A stretch of DNA of 64,000 bases from Mesorhizobium australicum (GTDB lineage Bacteria; Pseudomonadota; Alphaproteobacteria; Rhizobiales; Rhizobiaceae). The notes below the pieces were generated by a model, which made no database searches, was not told where the DNA came from, and worked only from the letters and a program-made list of their open reading frames with translations. Positions 48,868 through 59,624 of the stretch are shown here, piece by piece; position 1 is the stretch's first letter, and each line of letters opens with the position of its first letter. The stretch is taken from positions 2,666,001-2,730,000 of the forward strand of contig NZ_FXBL01000004.1 of the NCBI RefSeq assembly GCF_900177325.1, read 5' to 3'. Made by a program: the position numbers and the translations under genes.

Positions 48868-50268
48868 ATGTTCCTTTCGGTTTTCGACCTGTTCAAGATC
48901 GGCATCGGGCCGTCGAGCTCCCACACGATGGGGCCGATGACGGCGGCGTCGCGCTTTCTCGACGAAATCCTGCACGGCGACTGGCCGCGTCCGCACGATG
49001 TCGACATTGTCCGGCTCGCCGCGAGCCTGCACGGATCGCTCGCCTATACCGGCATCGGCCACGGCACCGACCGCGCGGTCGTGCTCGGTCTCACCGGCCT
49101 CACGCCGATGACCGTCGATCCCGACAGGGTAGACGAGATCATCGCCGGGGTCGCGGCGGCGAAGACGGTCAGCCCGCCCGGCCACCCGGCCTACCGCTTC
49201 GACCCGGCCGTCGACCTGGTGATGGACCGCAAGACGCCGCTTTCCGGCCATGCCAACGGCATGACCTTTTCCGCGCTCGACGCGGACGGCCGCGTGCTGC
49301 TGAGGCGCATCTACTATTCGATCGGCGGCGGTTTCATCGTGTCCGACGAGGAACTGCAGCGGCTGAAGGCGAGGGGGCCGGAAGCAGCCGCCAACGACGT
49401 GCCCTATCCCTTCTCGCACGCCGCCGAGATGCTCGACATGGCGGCGAAGAGCGGACTGTCCATCGCCGAGATGAAGCGCGCCAATGAGGAGACGCGCCTG
49501 TCGCGGGAGGAGCTGGATCAAGGCCTCGACAACGTCTGGGCGGCGATGCGCGGGGCGATCGAGCGCGGCCTGACCCAGGAGGGCATCATGCCCGGCGGGC
49601 TGAAGGTGAAGCGCCGCGCCCGCCAGCTGCACGACAAGTTGCAGGAGGAATGGCGGCAGAACCGCCCGAACCCGCTGCTCGCCAACGACTGGCTGTCGGT
49701 CTATGCCATGGCCGTCAACGAGGAGAACGCGGCGGGCGGGCGCATCGTCACCGCGCCGACCAATGGCGCTGCCGGCGTGATCCCGGCGGTGATGCGCTAC
49801 TGGCTGCATTTCCACCCCGAGGCCGACCAGGCCGGTATCCGCGACTTCCTGCTCACCGCAGCCGCGGTGGGCGGCATCATCAAGCACAACGCCTCGATCT
49901 CCGGCGCGGAGGTCGGCTGCCAGGGGGAGGTGGGATCGGCCTCGGCCATGGCCGCGGCAGGGCTCGCCGCCGTCATGGGCGGCACGCCGATGCAGGTCGA
50001 GAACGCGGCCGAGATCGCGCTGGAGCACCATCTGGGCATGACCTGCGATCCGGTCGGGGGCCTGGTGCAGGTGCCGTGCATCGAGCGCAACGCGCTGGGC
50101 GCGGTGAAGGCCGTGACGGCCGCCTCGCTGGCGCTGAAGGGCGACGGCACGCATTTCGTGCCGCTGGACGCCGCCATCGAGACGATGCGCCAGACCGGCC
50201 TCGACATGAACGAGAAATACAAGGAGACCAGTCTCGGCGGGTTGGCGGTGAATGTGGTCGAGTGTTGA
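48868..50268 (+). CDS. sdaA: L-serine ammonia-lyase
   Basis: Iron-sulfur L-serine deaminase giving pyruvate and ammonia. 466 residues, single-chain type. Starts [19 protein letters not shown]; the cluster cysteines lie in [16 protein letters not shown] and [19 protein letters not shown]. Complete to AVNVVEC, a C-terminal cysteine used by this family as a tail ligand. With gcv, it connects glycine and serine catabolism, although the genes are 44 kb apart here. Confidence 0.96.
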   Translation: MFLSVFDLFKIGIGPSSSHTMGPMTAASRFLDEILHGDWPRPHDVDIVRLAASLHGSLAYTGIGHGTDRAVVLGLTGLTPMTVDPDRVDEIIAGVAAAKTVSPPGHPAYRFDPAVDLVMDRKTPLSGHANGMTFSALDADGRVLLRRIYYSIGGGFIVSDEELQRLKARGPEAAANDVPYPFSHAAEMLDMAAKSGLSIAEMKRANEETRLSREELDQGLDNVWAAMRGAIERGLTQEGIMPGGLKVKRRARQLHDKLQEEWRQNRPNPLLANDWLSVYAMAVNEENAAGGRIVTAPTNGAAGVIPAVMRYWLHFHPEADQAGIRDFLLTAAAVGGIIKHNASISGAEVGCQGEVGSASAMAAAGLAAVMGGTPMQVENAAEIALEHHLGMTCDPVGGLVQVPCIERNALGAVKAVTAASLALKGDGTHFVPLDAAIETMRQTGLDMNEKYKETSLGGLAVNVVEC

Positions 50269-50309
50269 TCGGGCTTCCGCACGGTACTAAATTATGATAC
50301 CAATTCTGG

Positions 50310-50564
50310 ATGAAGCGGCGTCACCGCGCGACACTTGAAGCGATCTTCGCCAGGCCGACGAGCGGAACGATCCGCTGGTCGGACATTGAGGCGCTTTTCA
50401 TATCGCTGGGTGCCGAGGTTTCGGAGCGCGAAGGATCCAGGATCGGCGTCTTCCTGTTCGGCGAGGTGAGAGTGTTTCATCGACCGCACCCGTCGCCGGA
50501 GACGGACAAGGGCGCGGTGACGTCCATCCGGAAATGGCTTGAGGCCAACGAGATAGTACCATGA
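50310..50564 (+). CDS. hicA: HicA-type mRNA interferase toxin
   Basis: 84 residues with the double-stranded RNA-binding-like HicA fold: TIRWSDIEALFISLGAEV, GSRIGVFLFGEVRVFHRPHP (catalytic His in the F-H-R-P-H stretch) and KGAVTSIRKWLEANEI. Cleaves mRNA when free of HicB. Ends in an ATGA overlap with hicB; toxin-first order is usual for hicAB. Confidence 0.92.
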   Translation: MKRRHRATLEAIFARPTSGTIRWSDIEALFISLGAEVSEREGSRIGVFLFGEVRVFHRPHPSPETDKGAVTSIRKWLEANEIVP

Positions 50565-50899
50565 AGAACGTGATCGATATCGAGGGCCACAAGGCGGTCG
50601 TGGCATTCGACCCGGACATCCGCCTGTTCCGGGGGGAGTTCCTTGGGCTCGCCGGAGGCGCGGATTTCTATGCCGACACGGTGGATACCCTCTATGATGA
50701 AGGCCGCACGTCCTTGCGTGTCTTTCTGGACATGTGCCGCGAGAAGGGCATCGAGCCGCGCCGCTCCTATTCGGGCCGCTTCAACGTCCGTCTCGCCCCC
50801 GAGACGCACGCGGCGGCCGCGATCGCCGCCGCCGCCAACGACCTCAGCCTGAACGAGTGGGTTGCAGAAGCGATCGAGACGGCGGCCAAGCAGGGATGA
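50561..50899 (+). CDS. hicB: HicB-family antitoxin
   Basis: 112 residues. The N-terminal partial RNase H-like HicB domain (MKNVIDIEGHKAVVAFDPDI, LRGEFLGLAGGADFYADTV-like here) is followed by a ribbon-helix-helix C-terminus (SGRFNVRLAPETHAAAAIAA, NDLSLNEWVAEAI). It neutralises HicA and represses the operon. No clear operator was found beyond a weak GGTA/TACC dyad upstream of hicA. Confidence 0.92.
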   Translation: MKNVIDIEGHKAVVAFDPDIRLFRGEFLGLAGGADFYADTVDTLYDEGRTSLRVFLDMCREKGIEPRRSYSGRFNVRLAPETHAAAAIAAAANDLSLNEWVAEAIETAAKQG

Positions 50900-50965
50900 C
50901 CTGCATCCCTGTGGACAAGTCGGCTCTCCGTTGACCGGCCGTTGGCAAGCGCCTACCTCATCATC

Positions 50966-51403
50966 ATGCCGCTCAACATGATCAAGCTCTGCGTCGGCGC
51001 CGAGAGCGTCGAGGATCTCGAGGAATGGATAGCCGAGCGCCTCGACGAGGCCCGCGCGCTCGGACGACCGGTCGAGCAGATGCACACCACGCGCATGGTG
51101 CCGAGCCGCGCGCCGGAGCTGGTCGACGGCGGCTCGCTCTACTGGGTGATCAAGGGCTCCGTGCAGTGCAGGCAGCGGCTTCTGGAGGTGCGGCCGTTCA
51201 CCGATGCCGACGGCATCTCGCGCTGCCATCTCGTGCTCGACCCGAAGGTGGTGCGCACCGAATGGCAGCCGCGCCGCGCGTTCCAGGGCTGGCGCTATCT
51301 CGTCGCGGCCGACGCGCCGGCGGACCTTTCCGACAATGCGTCCGGCTGGCAGGCCCTTCCGCCGGATCTGCGCTCGGAGCTGGCAAGTCTCGGGCTGCTG
51401 TGA
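50966..51403 (+). CDS. DUF1489 family protein
   Basis: 145 residues beginning MPLNMIKLCVGAESVEDLEE, with TTRMVPSRAPELVDGGSLYW and RCHLVLDPKVVRTEWQPRRA. These are the family hallmarks of DUF1489, universal in alphaproteobacteria and of unknown function. ATG at 50966 fits family starts; an in-frame ATG lies 24 bases upstream. Confidence 0.93.
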   Translation: MPLNMIKLCVGAESVEDLEEWIAERLDEARALGRPVEQMHTTRMVPSRAPELVDGGSLYWVIKGSVQCRQRLLEVRPFTDADGISRCHLVLDPKVVRTEWQPRRAFQGWRYLVAADAPADLSDNASGWQALPPDLRSELASLGLL

Positions 51404-51509
51404 GCCTCGGCGCTTAACCTTAAGCCGAGAAAGGCCGTTTCGAGGCCGTTTACCGGATTGAAACCATAAGCGTCCGGACGCAAGGTAAAGCCGGGCGTGG
51501 GGTTGTGTC

Positions 51510-52448
51510 ATGTTGTTGTCGAGTTTGGCGGGTTCGTCCGTCGGGAGCGCGAGGCGTCCCGCGCACGTGATCGTCGTCGGCAACGAGAAGGGCGGCTCCG
51601 GCAAGTCCACGACCGCGATGCATGTCGCGGTGGCGCTGCTCAAATCCGGCTACACGGTCGCCACCGTCGACCTCGACGGACGCCAGCTTTCCCTCACGCG
51701 CTATGTCGAGAACCGCGCCCGCTGGTCGCGCAATTCGGGCGTGGCGCTGCAGGTTCCGGCGCATTTCCACGTGCCGCCGGCGCGGCGCGAGAGCGTGACC
51801 GAGGCGGAGGGCGAGGAGTTCCGCAAGCTGACCGACGGTCTGGCCGAGGTCGAGAGCCGTCACGACTTCGTGGTTATCGACACGCCGGGCTCCGACACTT
51901 TCCTCAGCCGGCTGGCGCACCGCATCGCCGACACGCTCGTCACGCCGATGAACGACAGCTTCATCGATTTCGACGTGCTGGGGCGGATCGATCCGGTCAG
52001 CTACGAAATCCTCGACGTCTCCCAATATGCCACCTCGGTGCGCGACGCCCGCCGCGAGCGGCGCCAGGCCGACAATGCGATCCTCGACTGGGTGGTGGTG
52101 CGCAACCGCATGGCCAGCATCACCTCGCGCAACGAGCAGCGCGTGGCCTCATGCCTGCGCAACCTGTCGATGAAGCTCGGCTTCCGCATCGCCGACGGCA
52201 TCTCGGAGCGCGTGATCTTCCGCGAATTCTTCCCCGTCGGCCTTACCGCTCTCGACGAGCTGGACGAAAGGACGCTCGGCGGCCGGCCGACGCTCTCGCA
52301 TCTGGCGGCGCGCCAGGAGATCCGCCAGCTCGTCGCCGCGCTGCGCCTGCCGACGGACGAGATGGGGCGCAGGCGCGTCGAGGCGCGGCAGCGCTATGCG
52401 CAGACAATCGGCCAGCCGATCGCGCTGCCGGACATATTCGTCAGCTGA
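51510..52448 (+). CDS. mipZ: Division-plane positioning ATPase MipZ
   Basis: ParA-like ATPase of 312 residues that forms a gradient from the poles and keeps FtsZ at midcell. The deviant Walker A is VGNEKGGSGKSTTAM (K-G-G-S-G-K-S-T), switch regions include TVDLDGRQLSLTRY and VVIDTPGSDTFLSR. The NAILDWVVVRNRMASI and SERVIFREFFPVGLTALDEL segments identify MipZ rather than ParA or Soj. Upstream DNA holds TTAACCTTAAG (51414-51424) and GTTTACCGG (51448-51456). Confidence 0.95.
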   Translation: MLLSSLAGSSVGSARRPAHVIVVGNEKGGSGKSTTAMHVAVALLKSGYTVATVDLDGRQLSLTRYVENRARWSRNSGVALQVPAHFHVPPARRESVTEAEGEEFRKLTDGLAEVESRHDFVVIDTPGSDTFLSRLAHRIADTLVTPMNDSFIDFDVLGRIDPVSYEILDVSQYATSVRDARRERRQADNAILDWVVVRNRMASITSRNEQRVASCLRNLSMKLGFRIADGISERVIFREFFPVGLTALDELDERTLGGRPTLSHLAARQEIRQLVAALRLPTDEMGRRRVEARQRYAQTIGQPIALPDIFVS

Positions 52449-52564
52449 AGGCGACTTGAAACGGCGCCGCCGCCCCCGCATCTTCTGTGGATGTGTGAGG
52501 TGACGATGAAGCCTGCTACGGCCAATGGACATCCGCCCGGAACGGCGCGGCGGCGGGCCGTGTC

Positions 52565-53257
52565 ATGATCTGGCTCTCTGCCGCAGCGGTCGCCCTGCTT
52601 GCCGTGCTGTGCGCGCGCGTCTTCCTGACCTGGGATCCGGCGCGGCTCGCGACCGTGCTCAGGATCGCCGGCCCGTCGCTGCTGGCTATCGCCGGCATGG
52701 TGCTGACGGCGCTCGGGCGGCCGGTGTTCGGTTTTCCGCTCGTTGGTCTTGCGACCGTGTGGGCGCTGCTGGTCTTCGCCCGACCGCGCCGGACGGCGTT
52801 CCGGAAGCGGCGGTCGACGGTTCGCACGGCAGCGCTGGAGATGGTGCTCGATCATTCCACCGGCGCGCTGGAAGGGCTGGTGCTGGCCGGCACATTCGAG
52901 GGCAGGGGGCTCGACGAGCTCGACCTGCCGTCATTGCTGAAGCTCCGCGGAGAACTGTCGTCCGACGCGGAGAGCCTGCGCCTACTTGAGGCGTATCTTC
53001 AGAGCCGATTCCCCGCCGGGCGCATAGACGCAGATCCGCACGTCGGTGCGCGGCAGGCTGGCGCGCCAGTTGCGCGCGCCATGACTGAGAAGGAAGCCTA
53101 CCAGATCCTTGGTCTTGAACCGGGAGCCAGCGCGGCGGACATCCGCCAGGCGCATCGCCGCCTTGTGAAGCGACTGGGCGCCGATCTCGGCGACGCGGCG
53201 TTCCTTGCGGCGCGGATCGACGAAGCCCGGGATTTCCTGCTCTCGCTGCACGGCTAG
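52565..53257 (+). CDS. Membrane-anchored J-domain-like protein with altered HPD
   Basis: 230 residues. Two N-terminal membrane helices (about residues 2-22 and 33-72 region) precede a C-terminal J-like domain: MTEKEAYQILGLEPGASAAD, IRQAHRRLVKRL, AARIDEARDFLL. The strictly needed HPD tripeptide between helices II and III is replaced by GAD (KRLGADLGD, usual form KRVHPDQGG). Such a protein probably cannot stimulate DnaK ATPase and may be a docking or degenerate J protein. The 3' end is 42 bases from the convergent carboxypeptidase gene. Confidence 0.88.
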   Translation: MIWLSAAAVALLAVLCARVFLTWDPARLATVLRIAGPSLLAIAGMVLTALGRPVFGFPLVGLATVWALLVFARPRRTAFRKRRSTVRTAALEMVLDHSTGALEGLVLAGTFEGRGLDELDLPSLLKLRGELSSDAESLRLLEAYLQSRFPAGRIDADPHVGARQAGAPVARAMTEKEAYQILGLEPGASAADIRQAHRRLVKRLGADLGDAAFLAARIDEARDFLLSLHG

Positions 53258-53298
53258 TTCTCCTTCGACTCGGACTGACCGGAGATGCTTGGGGCGGC

Positions 53299-54657
53299 CT
53301 ACTGCTGGACGGCGTAGCAGGAGATCGACCGCTTCTTGAGCGCGGCGCAGGTCTTGGTGGCCGTCGCCTGGTTGCTGAAGCCGCCGAAGCGGGCGCGGAT
53401 ATAGGTGGTGCCGCCCTTTTCGAACCGCTCCGTGAACGGCTCGGCCGAGGCCAGCAGCTGCGCCGCCTTGTCGCTGGTCTTGTCGAGCAGCGCGCGGGCC
53501 TCGGCCTCCGAACCGACAGAGCCGACCTGGATCACCCAGCCGGACTTCGGCGCGGCGGACGGCGTCACCGAGGCCGTCTTCACCTGGTCCACCTCGACTT
53601 TCGGGGTAGGAGCGTCGGCCTTGGCCACCGCGTCGGCGATCGGATCGGCGGGGCGCGCGAGCGGTCGCGCATAGGCGGTCTCGATGACCTGTTCCGGACG
53701 CGCTTCGGGCGCCGGGACGTTCTTGGCGTGCAGCGGGCTTGCGACAGAGGCCACGATCGGCGCCTGCGGCTCGATGGTGCGGGCGGCGATCAGCGGGTTG
53801 GAGCCGCGGCTCGACGCCTTGGGCATGTAGGCGGCGATCAGGCGCTCCATCTCGGCGTCGCGGCTGCGTCCGCTCGCGCCGCCCATCACGACGGCGACGA
53901 TCTTGCGGTCGCCGACCTTGACCGACGACACGAGGTTGAAGCCGGACGCGCGCGTGTAGCCCGTCTTGATGCCGTCGACGCCCTGCACGCGGCCGAGCAG
54001 CTTGTTGTGGTTGGGCATGCGCGACTTGCCGAAGGCGAAGGAGCGGGTCGAGAAATAGGAATAGTGTTTCGGATAGTGCTCGCGCAGCGACATGCCGAGG
54101 ATCGCCATGTCGCGCGCCGTCGTCTTCTGGCCGGGATCGGGCAGGCCCGACGCGTTGCGGAAGGTGGTCGAGCTCATGCCGAGCTTGCGCGCCTTCGCGG
54201 TCATCATCTTCGCGAAATTGGATTCGGAGCCGCCGAGAAGCTCTCCGAGCGCGGTCGCGGCGTCGTTCGCCGATTTGGTGACGAGGCCGAGGATCGCCTG
54301 CTCGACGGTGATCGAGCCGCCCGGCCGGACGCCGAGCTTGGTCGGCGGGCGCGAGGACGCATATTTGGAGAACACCACCCGGGTGTCCTTGGAGATGCGG
54401 CCCGCCGACATCGCCTCGAAGGTCAGGTAGAGCGTCATCATTTTCGTCAGCGACGCCGGATAGCGCGGCGAATCGGCGCTGGACGAATAGAGCGTCTTTC
54501 CCGTGCTCGCATCGATCACGATGGCCGCCTTCTTCGACTGCGCCTGGGCGGCGGCGGTCGAACCGGCGATCGCGACCGTTGTCGCGACGAGGAAGCCGAG
54601 GATGGGGCGGAGGGACTTGCGGACGGACGAGAACAGGCCGGCGGACGCGAAACTCAC
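53299..54657 (-). CDS. dacA: D-alanyl-D-alanine carboxypeptidase with C-terminal SPOR domain
   Basis: Periplasmic peptidoglycan DD-carboxypeptidase of the PBP5 family. About 452 residues from GTG 54657, preceded by AAAGGG; a GTG 16 codons upstream lacks a site. A signal peptide is followed by SLTKMM (S-x-x-K), TKSANDAA (S-x-N) and GIKTGYTRASG (K-T-G). After a Pro/Ala linker, a C-terminal SPOR domain (SGWVIQVGSVGSEAEARALL to the end) likely targets denuded septal glycan. A perfect 8-base palindrome lies 83 bases upstream. Confidence 0.94.
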   Translation of the reverse strand: MSFASAGLFSSVRKSLRPILGFLVATTVAIAGSTAAAQAQSKKAAIVIDASTGKTLYSSSADSPRYPASLTKMMTLYLTFEAMSAGRISKDTRVVFSKYASSRPPTKLGVRPGGSITVEQAILGLVTKSANDAATALGELLGGSESNFAKMMTAKARKLGMSSTTFRNASGLPDPGQKTTARDMAILGMSLREHYPKHYSYFSTRSFAFGKSRMPNHNKLLGRVQGVDGIKTGYTRASGFNLVSSVKVGDRKIVAVVMGGASGRSRDAEMERLIAAYMPKASSRGSNPLIAARTIEPQAPIVASVASPLHAKNVPAPEARPEQVIETAYARPLARPADPIADAVAKADAPTPKVEVDQVKTASVTPSAAPKSGWVIQVGSVGSEAEARALLDKTSDKAAQLLASAEPFTERFEKGGTTYIRARFGGFSNQATATKTCAALKKRSISCYAVQQ

Positions 54658-54979
54658 TGCTACACCCTTTGTTTTTTCGTTGGGGCCCCGCGCGGCAAAG
54701 GTCACCGCGCTGCATGTCGCGCGAAGCTACGGCGACAGCGTTACCATTCCGTTTATGGTAACCGGATTGTTGAGCCCCTCCGGCATTTTTGAATCGAATG
54801 GTATCGATCGTCGGCGCTGCCCGGTCCGGCATGGCCCGGATCGGCGCCGGGGCAGGGATGCGGGGCTGCTACCGCCCATCCGGGCAGGGCGCCCGGCGTC
54901 GAAAGGGCTTGTGTTTTGGCATCATTGCCGCTAATCGCGCGGCTCCGAAACTTCGAAACAGTCGCCGAGGAAGAACACG
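54658..54979. other. Intergenic region between dacA and tuf
   Basis: About 320 bases carrying two divergent leaders. It contains GTTACCAT-TCCGTTT-ATGGTAAC (54740-54762), perfect 8-base arms, nearer dacA, and TTGTGT/17/TAATCG (54909-54937), a possible tuf promoter 43 bases before its ATG. The rest looks unstructured. Confidence 0.55.
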
Positions 54980-56155
<1,176 letters not shown>

Positions 56156-56170
56156 GCGCTCCGGCGCTTG

Positions 56171-56197
56171 AATGGCGGCGTCCGCGCCGCCATTTTC
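56171..56197 (+). terminator. Intrinsic terminator of tuf
   Basis: AATGGCGGCG-TCCG-CGCCGCCATT, a perfect 10-base-pair stem with a 4-base loop, then TTCG. The U-run is short, so it may be partial. Confidence 0.75.
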
Positions 56198-56248
56198 GTC
56201 CGGACCCGCTTGCAGCTTCGGCGACAAGCGATTAGGAACGGGCGCGAT

Positions 56249-56324
56249 ACGGGCATAGCTCAGTTGGTAGAGCGACGGTCTCCAAAACCGTAGGTCGTAG
56301 GTTCGAGCCCTGCTGCCCGTGCCA
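56249..56324 (+). tRNA. tRNA-Trp (anticodon CCA)
   Basis: 76 nucleotides with encoded CCA end. Acceptor stem ACGGGCA/TGCCCGT, D arm GCTCAGTTGGTAGAGC, anticodon arm ACGGTCTCCAAAACCGT with anticodon CCA, T arm with GGTTCGAGCC, and discriminator G. The tuf-tRNA-Trp-secE order is standard. After it a CCTCCCC-AGAA-GGGGAGG hairpin (just downstream) may help 3' processing. Confidence 0.97.
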
Positions 56325-56445
56325 TCCTCCCCAGAAGGGGAGGTCGAGTTTTCCCCGAAAGGGGCGTATATGGAATGCCATAGCCGGGCCTGGGACGAAT
56401 GGATGGTTCCTCGACGGCGCGAGAACATGAAGCGGGTACCGGGCC

Positions 56446-56474
56446 TTGCGCTTGCGGCGAATCCTCTTTATGTA
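56446..56474 (+). promoter_or_regulatory. Promoter of the secE-nusG operon
   Basis: TTGCGC, a 17-base spacer and TATGTA, in the 320-base gap between the tRNA and secE, 173 bases before the secE ATG. The long leader may carry further control; I see no gene in this gap. Confidence 0.5.
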
Positions 56475-56646
56475 GACGGAACAGACACGCGGTGCGTGGA
56501 GCTGGGGAGCCGGCTTTACGCACCTAATGGCATGGAAGAAAGGCACTGATTCGCCGTCCTTCCATGAGCTTCCCCGGGAGGCATGTTCCAGCGTCGGGAA
56601 CTTCAGAAAGGCGGTCCGGTCAACGGGCCCGGATACAGAGCGGCAG

Positions 56647-56850
56647 ATGGCTTCGAAGACCACCAATCCATTCGTGTTCCTTCAGCAGGTCCGGTCGGAG
56701 ACCTCGAAGGTCACCTGGCCCTCGCGCCGGGAAACCATGATCTCGACCATCATGGTGCTCATTTTCGCATTCATCGCGGCGATCTTCTTCTTCGCCGCGG
56801 ATCAGCTTATGGCACTGGGGGTCGAACTGATCCTCGGCCTCGGGCGCTAG
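56647..56850 (+). CDS. secE: Preprotein translocase subunit SecE
   Basis: 67 residues, the short single-helix form usual in alphaproteobacteria: FVFLQQVRSETSKVTWPSRR followed by MISTIMVLIFAFIAAIFFF. Stabilises SecY. The frame runs 40 codons upstream of ATG 56647 but that sequence is not SecE-like. nusG follows. Confidence 0.96.
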   Translation: MASKTTNPFVFLQQVRSETSKVTWPSRRETMISTIMVLIFAFIAAIFFFAADQLMALGVELILGLGR

Positions 56851-56882
56851 TTTCGCCGGCGACCACGGAGACAGTTCAAGAC

Positions 56883-57410
56883 ATGACCGCGCGCTGGTAC
56901 ATCGTCCACGCCTATTCGAACTTCGAGAAGAAGGTCGCGGAGGATATCGAGCAGAAGGCCAAGCAGAAGGGCCTCTGGGATTCCTTCGAGAAGATCCTCG
57001 TGCCGACCGAGAAGGTGGTCGAGGTGCGGCGCGGCCGCAAGGTGGACGCCGAGCGCAAGTTCTTCCCCGGCTATGTGCTGGTGCGGGCGAACCTGACCGA
57101 CGCGGTGTTCTCGTTGATCAAGAACACCCCGCGCGTGACCGGCTTCCTCGGCGATTCTAAGCCGGTGCCGATCACCGATGCGGAAGCCGAGCGCATCCTG
57201 CACCAGGTGCAGGAGGGCGTGGAGCGTCCGAAGCCGTCGATCACCTTCGAGATCGGTGAGCAGGTGCGCGTCTCCGACGGCCCGTTCGCCTCGTTCAACG
57301 GCTTCGTTCAGGAAGTCGACGAGGAGCGCGCGCGGCTCAAGGTGGAGGTTTCGATCTTCGGGCGCGCCGTGCCGGTGGATCTGGAATTCGGTCAGGTCGA
57401 AAAGGCCTGA
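56883..57410 (+). CDS. nusG: Transcription termination/antitermination protein NusG
   Basis: 175 residues. NGN domain (RWYIVHAYSNFEKKVAEDIE, RKFFPGYVLVRANLTD) binds RNA polymerase, and the C-terminal KOW domain (EIGEQVRVSDGPFASFNGFV) binds Rho or ribosomal protein S10. 32 bases after secE. Confidence 0.98.
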   Translation: MTARWYIVHAYSNFEKKVAEDIEQKAKQKGLWDSFEKILVPTEKVVEVRRGRKVDAERKFFPGYVLVRANLTDAVFSLIKNTPRVTGFLGDSKPVPITDAEAERILHQVQEGVERPKPSITFEIGEQVRVSDGPFASFNGFVQEVDEERARLKVEVSIFGRAVPVDLEFGQVEKA

Positions 57411-57543
57411 CCGGAAGGCGCCCGGCATGTCCGGGTGTCCAACGGGTGGGAGGCGCCGCGGCTTTAGCCGGCCGTGAGCTCCGCACCACCGAACTGCAAC
57501 CGCCGGCTCTTTCGGGCTGGCAAGACACAAGGGCAGATGAGAA

Positions 57544-57972
57544 ATGGCTAAGAAAGTTGCGGGCCAGCTCAAGCTCCAGGTCAAGGCAGGATCGGCCACG
57601 CCGTCCCCGCCGATCGGCCCGGCGCTTGGTCAGCGCGGCATCAACATCATGGAGTTCTGCAAGGCGTTCAACGCGCAGACCCAGGACATGGAGAAGGGAT
57701 CGCCGGTTCCGGTGGTCATCACCTATTACGCCGACAAGTCCTTCACCTTCGTGATGAAGACGGCTCCGGTGAGCTACTTCCTCAAGAAGGCGGCGGGCCT
57801 CGATTCCGGTTCGAAGGAGCCGGGCAAGAAGGTCGCCGGCCAGGTGAGCCGCGCCAAGGTGCGCGAGATCGCCGAAGCCAAGATGAAGGACCTGAACGCG
57901 AACGACGTGGAAGCGGCGATGCGCATGGTCGAAGGTTCCGCCCGTTCGATGGGCCTGGAAGTGGTGGGCTGA
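57544..57972 (+). CDS. rplK: 50S ribosomal protein L11
   Basis: 142 residues: [37 protein letters not shown], and the rRNA-binding C-terminal half ([20 protein letters not shown]). Forms the GTPase centre with 23S rRNA. Followed 4 bases later by rplA. Confidence 0.99.
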   Translation: MAKKVAGQLKLQVKAGSATPSPPIGPALGQRGINIMEFCKAFNAQTQDMEKGSPVPVVITYYADKSFTFVMKTAPVSYFLKKAAGLDSGSKEPGKKVAGQVSRAKVREIAEAKMKDLNANDVEAAMRMVEGSARSMGLEVVG

Positions 57973-57976
57973 CGTC

Positions 57977-58675
<699 letters not shown>

Positions 58676-58744
58676 TCGCACGAGGATCGGCGCGTAGCGC
58701 GCTGATCCGATTCAAGAATTCCGGTCCCGGAGACGGGGCCGGAT

Positions 58745-59048
58745 CCGAGGGGAGACCCTCGGCGGCCGGAGGGAACCTCCGGTCTCCTGTCCGAGATTGC
58801 AGGTGGAGAGTTCCTCTCCTTAAGCCGTTTGGGCCTGCATGAGACGGGGATCGACCGAATTCGACGCCTCGGCGTCACGTTTGGTTCGAACCGCGTGTGC
58901 CTTTTGTCAGCGTGGCGGGAAACCGTCACGACGAAAAGGGGACAGGATCCTCGAGCGTCGTTCGGGAGGTCCTTAACTGGATGTCCCGCGCGACAGAAGG
59001 CAACCGGCAGCCGATCCTTCGGGGGAGGCTGCCAACTGGAGAGTGGCA
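58745..59048 (+). promoter_or_regulatory. rplJ (L10) leader region with tandem hairpins
   Basis: The 370-base gap between rplA and rplJ is highly structured. Hairpins: CCGAGGG-GAGA-CCCTCGG (58745-58762), CCGGAGG-GAA-CCTCCGG (58766-58782), GACGCC-TC-GGCGTC (58863-58876), and a long CCTTTTGTC...GACGAAAAGG arm (58900-58939). In bacteria this is where L10 or the L10-L7/L12 complex represses its own synthesis. Which helix is the binding site cannot be read here. Confidence 0.65.
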
Positions 59049-59567
59049 GTGGAAAGAGCGGAAAAGCGCGAATTCGTCACGGGCCTGAATGAGGTGTTCA
59101 AGAGCACCGGTTCAGTCGTCGTGGCCCACTATGCCGGTCTGACCGTGGCGCAAATGAACGACCTGAGGTCGAAAATGCGCGCCGCCGGCGGAACCGTCAA
59201 GGTAGCGAAGAACCGTCTCGCCATCATCGCCCTTCAGGGTACGGACTCCGAAAGCATGAAGGGCCTGTTCAAGGGACAGACCCTGATCGCCTATTCGGAG
59301 GATCCGGTTGCAGCGCCGAAGGTCGCTTCCGATTTCGCCAAGGGGAATGAGAAACTCATCATTCTCGGCGGCGCCATGGGATCGACCGCTCTCGACGCCG
59401 ATGGAGTGAAGGCCCTGGCCACGCTTCCGTCGCTGGACGAGCTGCGCGCCAAGCTGGTTGGCATGATCGCCACCCCGGCAACCCGGATCGCCCAGGTCGT
59501 CAACGCACCGGCTGCGCAGCTGGCACGCGTTTTCGGCGCCTATGCCCGGAAGGACGAGGCGGCATGA
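59049..59567 (+). CDS. rplJ: 50S ribosomal protein L10
   Basis: 172 residues, the rhizobial length. Starts at GTG 59049 ([20 protein letters not shown]) with GGAG 7 bases before; the earlier GTG two codons up lies against the ribosome site. Contains [20 protein letters not shown] and KVAKNRLAI. Base of the L7/L12 stalk. Confidence 0.98.
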   Translation: MERAEKREFVTGLNEVFKSTGSVVVAHYAGLTVAQMNDLRSKMRAAGGTVKVAKNRLAIIALQGTDSESMKGLFKGQTLIAYSEDPVAAPKVASDFAKGNEKLIILGGAMGSTALDADGVKALATLPSLDELRAKLVGMIATPATRIAQVVNAPAAQLARVFGAYARKDEAA

Positions 59568-59624
59568 GGCCGTTTCTCGCTGTCATCTACAACACGCAAT
59601 CGAACCAACTGAAGGAAGTGAAAA

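Noticed and set aside
56527..56646. N-terminal extension of secE
   Set aside because: The extension does not resemble SecE and would overlap promoter-leader DNA.
58743..58782. CRISPR-like or short tandem repeat
   Set aside because: Only two hairpins of different sequence, no regular spacers; fits an mRNA leader. No CRISPR array was seen anywhere in the window.
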